From Polyodon spathula (Eukaryota > Chordata > Actinopteri > Acipenseriformes > Polyodontidae), in the NCBI RefSeq assembly GCF_017654505.1, contig NC_054559.1:14624147-14688146 (forward strand): DNA of 64,000 nt. The letters run 5' to 3'. Below the pieces are notes generated by a model. It saw nothing but the letters and a program-made list of their open reading frames with translations. It had not been told where the DNA came from and ran no database searches. Of the stretch, positions 12,401 to 25,025 are shown piece by piece. The stretch's first letter is position 1, and every line of letters starts with the position of its first letter. The position numbers and the translations under genes were made by a program.

Positions 12401-15400
12401 GGCGGGTACATCGCTGACCACAGCGGAGGTGCCCTCTCCATCAGTTCTGCTGGAATATGGAAAGAGCAAAAAATGGAGACACGCTGTATTAGCAAAAGAA
12501 AGCTGTTGGGGGGGGGGGGTCTGGCACATTAAACTCCACATTAAAAGTAATGGAAAAAACCAGGATTTGTGTCCCAGATATCAGATCCACAGCAAATTGG
12601 CACTTTCCTTATGGACTTAGCTGAAAAAAAGTCCCTGCCTGTCAGCAGCAACACTGGCCCCTCAGTCCCTTTTAACATAGGACTATGGAAACAAGGACTT
12701 CCAGCAGTGCTTGGAGGGGGGGGTCTACATGCTTGGGAAGGACTTAAAAGGACTAGTGGGATCTGAAGAGGAGTATAAAAGGAATATGGGTAGAACAGAA
12801 CCAGCAAGAACAAATCAAGCAGAGAGGTTGTCCCCCTGCTGTTTCTGCTATGAACTGATAAATATTCTATAATGTAGTTTTGCTAAATTTAGCTCTAATG
12901 CATTGAAATCACATGTTTTACCAAATACTTTGAAAATGCAAGTGGGAAAAGTCTTGGGGAGAGAGGTCTTCAGAGAACCCAACAATGTGACCCATGTAAA
13001 AGCAAGCATTACAGTATACTCATCTAATGTACCCAGCCAAGCCAGTATAAAATTCACCTGGTGTTCCAGGTAATACCGACACCTCTGTTATACTGCAATA
13101 CTGCAATTCAAAAGATATTGTTTCGCAATGTATTCCCCCCCCAGGAAACCAAAAATCAATATGCAGTGCTAAAGACAGAACAAGGTGTCGTACCAAAGTG
13201 CGGTAGGTGATCTGTTGGGATAACTAACAGCTGCCCTGATTGAGGGTCCCGGGCAAACTGGTAGGGCGAGGGCATGGAGCCAGGCATGCCGGGGTGGTAC
13301 CCTGGAGCCATCCCTTGGTGAAGTGACGGGTGACCCAAACCTGTTAAAAAACAGAAATACTTTGAATATCCAATATAAAAGGGAGATTTTAGTTTTGCAA
13401 TATGCTTGCCTTGCCTAAGCCAGCTAAGCCATATTCTTCGCTGTATTTCCAACAACTGCAAATGATTAGTTTGCCTTCTAACTAGTAGGCATGCAATGGC
13501 ACAAACTTATTTTAAATACATGGACTTATTTTCAGGTGTGGCGTCATCTTATTCACAAGCCTATCCATGCAGAAATCCACAAACCAAAAAGAGTTTCAAA
13601 AGCCACATAATTTCCCTTAAAGTCCTGTTTGTTTTGTTTGTTTTAAAAAATAAAAACTGACTCATTACATTATTGTTGGCGTCTGAATTTAAATACTGTA
13701 GTCTTGTTTCTACTTCATCGTCTCATGTCTAGACACAAAAAAATAAACTTCCAAAAGCAGGCGGTAACCTGGACTTGAAAGCGTTCTTTTTTGGTTGTTT
13801 GTTTCATTTCAAAGGGCTTTTTATACTGCAGAGTTAAAACAGAGCAACAAGGGAAGTATTCTCATCTTTCCTCCCTGGTTAGCCAGACCAACTACGCATT
13901 ATCAAAAAAAAAAAAAAAAACTTAACTCCTGGCGTTCTAAACGTTTTACCAAGGAAATCTTGTCCTTTCACAAGCACTTCAATCTGAATCAATTGGTCAG
14001 CAAAGGGACAGAACAGTTGAAGAGGAAAGCCCTGCACCAGTATCACACACTAGTGGTGTTACAGAGTAGCCGAGCCAGAACGTGCCGGAACGCTGTTGCG
14101 TTATTGTTTTCTATATACTGTATGGAGCGTTGGTGTAGTTCAACCAGAACCCACATAAAAAGCTTGTTAAGTCACATGACTCGCATCTCCCGCACAACTG
14201 TCTAATTCAGTCAGTAGTAATCTTGGTGCAATGAAAAGAGCAAACTACTTCTTTAAGAAGGTCAAAACGCAAACGAAGACGACAGCAACAGTGCGGACCC
14301 AAACACAAACAAAGCTCTTCCCGGAATGGCATACTGTGACCCGGCTATTTATTTGATAATAAGAAAAATGCTCTCTCTATTATACATGTGACTAGATGTT
14401 TGGTTCAAACAGTTCTTGATAGTTCCATATTTTAGTGGCATCCCAGTATATTTAGAACCATATCACCATCATGTACTTACCGTAAGGAGAGCCAGCTAGC
14501 CACAAAGAGGAGCTGCCTGTGCGGGGGATCCAGTGGTGAGAAGCCAGATGGGATGCAGGATCAGCGGACCATCGCCCTGGGCCAGCCAGGGAAGGACCTC
14601 CCGTCACCATCAGGTTTGGGTTCAAGCCATTGGAGGACACACCAGGTTGGTGAATTCGGGCAAAATCCGCCAGCTCCTTACTCTCTCTGGAATAACAACA
14701 ATAAAGAATAATAATTTAGAGGTTATTGAAATGTAATTTCTGTTGAGCCTCAACAAACGTTTTAGCCAGGATAAAAAGGGTTAAACTACAAGCTTGGAGG
14801 CTTGTTTACAGGCTGCACAGAATGGACTTTGCCTGTTTTAGTTCCCACCAATAGAGGCCTGTGTTATGGGAACAGTGAATTCTTTTAACAAGCAGCCTTT
14901 TAAAAAAAGAGGACAAACATCCTCTTATCTCTCCCCTCCACACAAGAGCAGGAAAAATAAACTGCTTAACAGCCCTGTGCTTCCATGCTTTTCTGACAAA
15001 ACTGCGAATAGTTTAAAAAAAAAAAAAAATTCTACATATTTTTACTGTTCTTCCTACACGCCTGAGCCGAGCTTTGTCATAACAGCAGACTTCAAACTCT
15101 CCAGACTTCAGTGTTTGCATGAAAAAATTAAAAACTTCCATCTCCAAAAAAAAACACAACCCTGGCTGCTCACATGGCGGGCCTTGTTCTTTAGTTCTCT
15201 ACTTTGTAAACCAAGATTTTCTTTAAATCTGAGGCTACCTGGCATTCTTCTCTGTAGTTCTAATTGTACCCATTTGATGTCCCACTTATCCTCTGATTTC
15301 AATAAAATAAGTAAACATGAATGACATAAAAAAAAAAAAGAAATCCAGTTTACAATATCTATCTGCCTTTGTTCTTATTCTTTGACCAATTTATCTACCA

Positions 15401-18400
15401 TTTAGTTTTGACCACAACACTGCATAAAAGGATAGTCTGGTATTGTTTTCCAAATGCTCTTGATGTTAACATATGTTAACATTAACATTAAATTTTAACA
15501 TATAAGACAAGAGTATTTGAGGTTTCACAACACTGCCATTCACAGGAGAAATTCAACATCAATCAACATCCTCCAGAAAAGTAACCACAGGTGTGAACCA
15601 GTCACATGGCCAACCCAAACCAACACATTCCAAATGTCTGAATACGATAAGAACTGACTGTGGCGCCTCTTCCAAGCTGTATTTGCCAAGACAACAAATA
15701 GAAATTGTTTCAGCACTTTGGCATTGGGTAGTGCTTGCCCCAGCTATTCCGTGCTTTCACGTGCCAGCTTTCAACATGCTATTATACAACGGTCTCATCT
15801 CATTACCATGAGCAAAACAATACTTAATTAATGCAAAAGGGCAGAGCCGCAGTTCCAAGTCTCACACTCACCGGAGCAATTTCTCCTGCTCGCGCTCCAA
15901 GCGGCCTGCCAGGAGACGGTCGTCACGGTGACGACTCCGGTCATCCATACGATCCTCCTCCGCACGGCCAGATCCTGAGGAGGGAGGAATGACGGAGTTA
16001 ACCCTTTAGTGTGCACCACTGGGCTTTCCACCAGGTGCGCAGTGGCACAGTGCACAACTAGAACTGACTTAGAAAGACAGTCAGTGCATAAACACAACCA
16101 CAAAACTAGAACTTAGTGTGGAGCGTCAGTCCAGCAGGTACAGTATATGGCTCTGGGGCTTTGACAGAGTCCTGTAGTAAATGCTGCAAACAAAACATTT
16201 TGTAGCCAATCTATTTTAAGTGTAACCTAACACTGAAGTAAGTCCCCTTGCACCAAAGCCCCACCTAGCTGTCATACTGGGTGCATACAGGACTTCACCA
16301 GTATATTGTGGCACCTCTGTAATTAGGTTGCACCTATTCCAGGTATGCGTTTTCTAAAACTACTGTATAAAATGTTCACAGAAGCCTAAACCAGTGCTCA
16401 CGGTGATGCACATTTCAAGCATAGCAGGATATGTAACCTTGATCGTAGTACAGTGCTTCACCTAGGATTCTGAGGGATCTGTAAATATCAATGTGACTAT
16501 ACCAAAAAGATAACCTATCTACTTTTCTGAAGCAAGTTAACTTCCCTGTACTTCTAATGCTGCCCTCAAGAGTCAAGCGTTGAGCATGTTAAACCAGGGT
16601 TAATGTTCTAATAGGATCTCATTCAACAGTGACAGATATAGCAGTTTTATTTAGGATCAGACTACATCTGGATGCAAGAACAGTACACAATTTAGTTTGA
16701 AAAAGTGAAAAAGAGTGCAATCAGCTACAACTGTATGGATATACAACCTCAGGATCTTAGCTTGCAAAAAGCATTTTTTATGCTCTGTAGATCTGCCACT
16801 GGGAGTTTAAAACAGATATGACATTCTGTTAACGGAATATCAGAGTGCCTCAGCATTAGGTGCAAAAAAATCAAAAACGACCACCGAAACGAAAAGCATC
16901 CATTTTATTAGACGCGCCATGGCAGAAGCTTTAAAAGCATTCTAGGTTTAACACTTTCTTGGTTGACAATTTTGATTGTGCTCCGTTAATACCTGTCGAT
17001 TTTAGGTTTTATCACTTAACGCTTGCACAAAAGAATGTGCAAGAAAGACTCACTGAACATAGTGAGGCCTGTCTATCTCAATGAATGGACATTTTGTTTC
17101 TGTATTAAATGAGGCGTAGAAAGAGAGAAAGCAGATCTCAATCAAGTATGCATAGAGGAAAGATCCAGGCCGGTTACCTAGGTAGCCAAAACCTAGTCCT
17201 AAATACCACCATTTCACTCTACAAATACTACAGATTAGTCATCCGAATCCAGTTCTCTCATTTAAATACTCTTTAAATTCAAACATCCTACTCTCAGCAC
17301 AAGTAGGCTAATGTTATTACTACAATCTCCTGGCACAACGGAGGAAATAAATTAATGCTTTTTCTCGCTCTCTCTCAAGGCTGATTCTATTGCTTAGCAA
17401 CAAGCCCAAATGCCTATTAGAATTCAGCCCTTGTTTGCAGCTTTTAGTTCTGCTCAGTAAATTACATTTAATGCAGGCAGGCAGTGTCGTAGTCACTGAA
17501 AGGCTTAACAAACTGTTCCCTATGCTGGCAAGGCCTAGTGTGGGCTGGGGAGGCCTTAGCAACAGAGAACTTCACAGACAATGGTTTGGGCTGTGCAGGC
17601 CGCGTGATGTCTAGCCTGATGAATGACCGCACAGCTGCTCGGAGGGAAGGAAAGGAATGTGTTCCCATTTCTCCACTCCTATGGTGCTGCCAACATTAAA
17701 AAGTCACATCTTGTGGGAAACAAGGGCAGTCACGTGACTTGGCTACCGTAGTATAAAGGTGTATCACAAGAGCAGTAATACAAACACTGAAGGAACTGTC
17801 TGCTCTTTCAATTTACCTCAGAACACAAGTTACCATAAAGCATTTTCCTTGGCCGAACATATGCCAAGGCTCTTCCAAACCTATGTAAATGTTCCAAAAG
17901 GCGCCAAGAACTTATTGCCAAAAGACTGGATGCCAGAAGCCATGCTGGTTTCGTCCCACTGTTTTCTTGTGCCAAACACATCTTACAACCCTACAGGTTT
18001 CTAATCTTTATCTACCGCCCCAAGACTACAAAAGGCAAAACATCCACAAGCCAACACAACACAGAATCCAGTTGCATTTTTGGCTTTAACATTGCGATTG
18101 GGTGGTAGATCAAGTCACACATTGTTTCGTCTTACAACTATTACAGAAAATCCTGTGTTTAACAAAAAGCTTCTTACCTTTAATACTGCCCACTGGAATC
18201 GATCGTTCCCTGTCCCCCAAGTTAGTGCTGGGCTTGCTGGTGTTGTCTTTCTGACGTGCAACAGCCACAGCAATGCCGACCGGTGGATGCCTCACTTCAA
18301 CCTCTCCCTGAGACCCAATGCTCTCCCTGCCAAATGACTTGGCGCTCTCTGGCCTTTCAGGGTCTCTCTTTAATTGCTTCCCACATTGCTGGGGTGGGAG

Positions 18401-21400
18401 ATGCTGAACCTTGGACACTCCAAGCGGATTAGCTTCCAGCTTCATATTTCCCAGGCCACCAAACGGGCTCCTGATCCCGCCGTTGGGCCGCGTGCTGGTC
18501 TCCTTGGCGAAGTTACCACTGTACTTGATCAAGCTCTGCATGGCAGAAACTTCTCCATGAGATCCCGGGTGGAGGACCTCAGAACTGCCTCGGGAGTTCG
18601 CGACCACGGTGGACCTCTGAAGACCAGAAGGGTCCAGGTAGGCCTTCTTGCCTTCCTCCTCCCCTCCTCTGTTCCCATGCCCATGCTGGGCAGCAAGCGC
18701 AGCCATCTGGTTGGTGGCATAGCTGCCCATTTCAAAAGGCTTCCATTTGGGCTCCGTCGGGGAAGAGTTTTTAAGCTGGTGCTGATCCATGTGGATCCTG
18801 GAGGAGTCCATCCCGTTGTACATTTTGCCAGAATCTCTCGCGGCTGCCCTTTGAAGCCTCTCTCGCTCTTGGCTACGAGCTTCTGCCTCCAGCACCATTT
18901 TCATCATTTCTTTGGATGTGGCGCTGTTTAAGAGCAAGTCCCTAGTGTCTGGGCTATGGCCAGCTTTGATAGGGAATAATTCTGACTTTGTTGGCCTTTT
19001 CGTTGCCATACAGTTTGACATTATAACTGAGCCTTCCTCCCTGAATATTTCCATCCTCTTAACGTCGCCATGCAATGGAGACTCATGTGCGTGAGGTGGC
19101 CGCAGAGGGTCTACAAATGTCCTTTCACTGGGGGCCTGCAAACACCCTGGTTTGTTAACATCCTTGTCCCTGTTTTTGTCATTTTTATTGTCCCGAGCCT
19201 GTGAGGCTATTTGGATTGGCCCATTTCTCTCATCATAGACCTCAACGGAAGGCACGTACGTAGGCGCGATAACTCTGTGCTCCCTTCCTGGCTCCTTGGC
19301 AGAGGGGTAGAGGGTGTACAGGCTGGCCTGGGCGTGGTGAGCGGGAGGGAATGTATTTGAAGATAGCACCCTGGGGGCAGGTTGCGAGCCGTTGATGTGT
19401 GTGGACGGACAACTGCAGGAAATGTGCGAAGAGCCAAGCGAAGAAGAAGTCACAACCGCATCGCATTTTTTGGGATTGTCTGCGTGCACGTATGCAGAGG
19501 GCCGCATGTTCTCGTCGTGCCGGCTCGGGTCCTTGGCGCACCTCTCCTGCTCAGAGCCCTGGTATCTCACAAAGCTGCTGCTGCCTCCACTGTTGCAGTT
19601 GCTCAGAGAGGAGGTTTGCAAAGGGTTCTTAGACTTGGGCTCTCCGCCACCCAAACCGGGCGAGTGCTCACGATAAAACAGAGACGTGTGCTCCCCCATT
19701 TTATAAGGCCTGTCCAAGCCACTGACTTTCCTCTCACTCCCCTCCAGTTTAGTGTCCTGAGTGAGGTCCACTACACTGCGAGGCCGGGGCTCCTCCCTGT
19801 GCCTCTCTCTCTCCCTGCGAGGGTGGGACAGGTTGAGATCGGTCCTGCAGGATTTCTCCCTGCTCAACTCTCTGTTCAAGTCCTTTGCACTCTTGTGATG
19901 AGAAACAACATCTTTCTCCCGGAGGAGGGAGCTCGGCATTTGGTTGGACACTACTCTGGAGATTGCCGTTTGGGGGTGCAAGGCCGACTGTCCTGCATGG
20001 CCTGACAAGTAAAACCCTTCTGCAAGAGAGAGGAGAGAAATTACTACCAGCTTAACGAGAAAAAGCAATCTGCATACATTACGGCTCACTGAAAATGCAG
20101 AACTTATAATTGGCATATGCAAAGCTCATGATGAACCAGGTGTTCCTTGATATTAAAATTAGGTTTTCAGCAAGACTGGTGAAGTAGCTTTCCTTTTCAA
20201 ATATGCACAAATGCAGCCAAGTATAAGACTTAGACAGAAACTTTCTTCCATCTTAAATAAAGCAGCTACGGTACCTTAAATGCAAGCTTGCAATACCACC
20301 TTGTGTCAGTATCTAACACCATCCTCTAAACTGCTCTTCAATTGGACCAAAGCCTGTTTTTGAAAACCGTGACAAATGCACACCCACAGGCAATAACAAA
20401 TAGTAAACCACCACAAATAAACAACTCGGATAATTTAGTCTAATTAGTCTAAACCAATTCGTTTATTGTACGTTAAAATGTAAAAGTTGGGTTTTTTTTC
20501 CTCCTTTCAGACATATAACAATTTGTAGTAAATAGTTTTGAGAATCTAGAAAAGCAGTTTATAAAAAAAAGTAAAATAAATGAACAATGTGTTTAAAAAA
20601 AAAAGATGGATAGATAAGATAGATGCAAGCAGACCTCCATCTGTCTTATTGACCAATGAAAACACATGTTTGAGGAACATCACACGCTCCAGTTGTACTC
20701 AATGAGAAAGCACTTCTCTTGATCTGTGTTCCTCCCCAGTTCATTAAGCTCACTGTGGGAGGTGTTTCGACCGGTCACCGAGCAGCAGCAACCCAGATTG
20801 CCGGCTCTGTCTGCCTGGCCAGTGTGAGCGGATCAGCAAGCAATCTCAATCACTCTCATGGATTAAACCCTTACTTACAAGGTCTTGATAGTTTCTAAAA
20901 CTAAACCCAAGAAAACAATTAGCTTTTGCCTTTCCAAAACGGGACTCAACAGAATTCTGTACAAGAGTCAAACTGAAATGGGATTTGACTGGTTCCAGTA
21001 GTCTTCCAGTTTGCAGTTGTGGTGTCCGAAAGAGCGAGCCAGAGAGGGGGGGGGGGGGCATTCGAGTGATGACTGATTGTCTGGCTGTGTCGGATCCAGG
21101 TCACACTCACCTTTCTGGGACTCGTAGAGCCCGTGCTGGCTGAGCTGAGCCAGGATGGAGCTCCCACTGCTCGGGTGTTCCAGGTGGCTGAGTGGAATGT
21201 ACGGGCTCGGGTACAGACTGTTTGGCAAGTGTGAGAAACCTGTGGAAAACAGAACAAGAAGAACATGCAAACCATCAAGCAGTGGACAAACCATTAGCAT
21301 TGGAACAAGAGTTACAATGCTAAGCACATAAATAGTAAAATTATATAATCTTAAATAAATACTTTCACCTGAAGCGGTCAAAATGGAGTAACAGTTGGCA

Positions 21401-22201
21401 TCTCTGAACTATCTTTCCATTGGGATTTAGCACACCATGAAGTATATAGCAGAGCAGTTTTCAGTAAAATGAGCTTTTATGAATACGCACAAATGTGTAT
21501 TTGAACACACACACTCACATCATTCATCAGTTGTGACACTTCATATTACAAATAATCTAATCTTTGCTGTATCAAAATACTTTTCCTGTGGTCCTTAAAG
21601 CACCCCTTTCTGCTTTAAAGTAACATAGACACATATTTTAAGTGCTTTCATAACATTTCAAATGACACAGGCTGAACAGCTTACAATACAGTGAACACAC
21701 TGTATGTGTCAATAAGCATTCGTTTTTTTGCAGTAATCACAATAAAAAAATGTGAGTTAAGGTCATGTGGAGTATAAAGGTGAAAAGGTGAAATGGTCAA
21801 TTTGCCCTAAATTCTAGCCAGTGGTTGGATTACCAAAGTGTATCCCCCTGGCTAGATATGCCAATGTTTACCCTAATGTGTTACATTCCTAGTCAAGTAT
21901 CTTCGGACTTCAGCATGCTGGATACTGAAAAAAAGCTTTTAAAAATGAATTGCTATTCTGTGAAGCAACTAGCTCTCAATTTTATTTATTTATTTTTAAA
22001 AAAACACCCCTTTAACGATGAAATTCTAAGTCTCATCTTGTTGCTTTTATGATTACTGTGCCCCTAGGATAACCTCACCTTTCAAATCAGAAAGAGGATT
22101 AGGAATACTGTTTTTCCTCCCAGCTATAAAAAAAAATACAAACACTATTTTAGAGAACAAGAGTCATACAGTAGAGACAACAGCAACATGAATCCCAGTT
22201 C

Positions 22202-22238
<37 letters not shown>

Positions 22239-24974
22239 AAAACAACCAGTGGACTAAAAACTTAACTCTGAAAACCTGCTGACTACTTCAGCCACTACTG
22301 AGAAGGTGAATGAAAAGGTTATTGTCATCATTACCTAGCAAAGATAGCCAAAGGATTCATTTGTTTAGAAAGCAACCAATTTTCGGAGCACACTGATGAA
22401 CAACAGTCATAAGATGGGATCAGTGACATCACAATATCAAGAAGGTGACATACAGGTGCCTTCAGGGTAAATAAATAATTCAATTAATAAATACATTCAT
22501 TGCATAAAACTAAGCACAATGCAGCGCTGGCCTCAAATATGCATAAGGAGGGGATGGATATCTTTGTTACACCTGGAAGGAGGGGGGGGGGGGGGGGGGG
22601 GGGGGTATGATAGTGAAGATGGAATCAAAGCGCAGATTTCTCAAATTGCACTGATGTTGCACACTCCTCAATTCCATTAACATTCTGCCTCATCTCCCAA
22701 TACAAATTACACCCTCTGTCACAAACTGACAATAAGGTCCATCTACTCAAAAGTGGTCCAAGATAATGGAGGACAGGTCCTGGCAGGGTGAAAGGCCGGA
22801 GGTCAGGGTGCATTAATGATCATTACCAGGGGTCGTCGTCAGGAGAGACTGTCATCAAGATACTCAGGAAACAGAGATGAGTGACAGTAATCAGCGAGAG
22901 AGAGAGAGAGAGAGCGCACAGGCTGGGATTATTTGTAGATGCCTTTCTTCTGTGCAAGCGAAGTGATTGAAATAAGGGGGGGGGGGGGGGGGGGGGGGCA
23001 AACACAAGATGGAGCAACTGAGAGAACATATCTACACCATGCTGCCGATACAAACCGATATATACCACGCATTAAGGGAATCAGCATTTTTAAAAGCTGC
23101 CACCAGATTCGTGTTGAGACGAGTTACTGTACTCCACAGGTTAATGCCTGTCAGATTCCTGCAGAGACTGTTTCCGAACGAAGCATGTGCACCACTGCCC
23201 TGACAAATGCACGGCATTGCTATTCTACATCAGTCACGTGCTTCAACAGCCTGAACAGGAATGTACCGTTTCCAGACGGGAGGTTCGAGAGCAAGTATTA
23301 TCTTCACCACAGCCTGTATGGTAATGACGCCAATAAATGAGATTTCTTCAAAGATTACCAGTCAACTGGAATATAGATATGAAAAAAGATAGTGCTTTGG
23401 GAGGCTGCATGTGTAATGAAACACGAAACTGCCAAGTAGAAGCTTAGAAGTGAAGCAAAGAGCGAGAACTGATATGGTTATTTCTTATAGTCTGGAACAA
23501 ACACTCACTCTAAATAAGTACTGCAGTAGAAATCTTCCTGCTAGTTCTGCAGCAGACCGCGGTTGTTCTATTAGTACTGCATATCATCAAGTACACAAGT
23601 CTGTGGTTCAGACCTGGGGTCAAATACAATTGCAACAGGATTGTTTGCTGAAATTGCAATTACAACCTTTCTGAAAAAAGGTTGGGCAGGGTCACTTCCT
23701 GAAAAGGCTAAAGGGGAGAGGCCGGGTCTGGGCCTAACGCGTCACAGATCATTAGTTGGGGCCTACCCCTTCCTTTACAAAACAAACAAAACAAAAAGAG
23801 ATCAACCAGCTTGCGATTATTTGCACAAGCCAGGCAGCCTTCTCATCTCCCGGACTGCCTTGTTACACACTGCCGTCTCCCTCCATGTGCTCCCTCTCAG
23901 GAGTTGAAGCTGGGACAGCTCCTTTATCGTTACTTTAAAAGCTACATTTTCTGCAACCTGCATGAAGACTGTCTTTCAGAAAATTAATGAACTGCAGCCT
24001 AACTTCGCTACAGTAAATAAAGAGGTTGATCTATACTGCAGTTCTAAAACTAAATGCAGGAAGGGGTAATAAGCCTTTTGCTCCAACACTGAAAGAAAAC
24101 GGAACTTTCCTTTTATTCGAAACACATTGTGGCAGGATAGCACTGCGGCCCAAGATGTTACCGGCAGGGGTTAGAGACTCGGAGACAGAAGCTGCAGTGA
24201 AGCGCTGTTGCACACAATTATTTAACAAACACAAAACATGAGGGACAAAATAGAAGTTTAAACAAAATACATAAACGTAACATGGTCTGGGCATTCGCTT
24301 TCACAATAACCCACATGTCAAAACTCAGTAAATTCCCTCTACCTAACAAAGGATTAATCCCCCCCCTTCCCTTTATATAGGTGGCCATTCTCCAATTAGC
24401 ACTCAATGACCTAAATGGGGAATGGCCACACCTGTGATTTTTGGCAGGGACAGAATTAACCCCATCCCTGCCAAGCTTACATTTCCCCTGACTATTTACA
24501 GCAGGATGGCTTCTGCCTGCCCACACACAAGCATGTATTTGGCTGCCTAACGTGTGACTGAGTGACTGGTGGTGATGTGAGAATCCACATTAATCTAACT
24601 GTTAGCAGGGCATTCAATCAACTGCAAATAAACTAGAAGGAGGATCTAAAGAATTACAGCCAACTCTTCCAAGTATATAAAAATGTAAATTAAAACCTGT
24701 TGATCAAAACCTCGTTTAGCTATGTAAACCACACAGTGGTTTTCCTTTTTGCAAAGCAGAAACAGTTAAGGCCATGGCACACAGCTCGTCAAAAATAAAC
24801 AGCGCAACCTCCTCTTTCACTCCCCTAACAGCCTTCCCAGAGCTAGGTGTGTCCTTTTAAACAAACATGCATGTTCAAATATTTTCACAGGCAACTGAAA
24901 AAACAGACTGCACTTTGCTGTCATCCAATCACCCTGTTTTAATGCTGGTCCTGCTGGCAAACAGGGCTTTGAAA

Positions 24975-25025
<51 letters not shown>

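Noticed and set aside
13795..14205. 136-codon open frame on the plus strand inside an intron
   Set aside because: Crosses an A run and has no conserved features.
14866..15324. 152-codon open frame on the plus strand inside an intron
   Set aside because: Lys/Ser-rich product of AT-rich DNA with an A run; no family resemblance.
18374..18931. 185-codon open frame on the plus strand
   Set aside because: Also antisense to TNRC18 exon 3; no recognisable domain.
19382..20005. 207-codon open frame on the plus strand
   Set aside because: Antisense shadow of TNRC18 exon 3, whose minus-strand product is clearly conserved.
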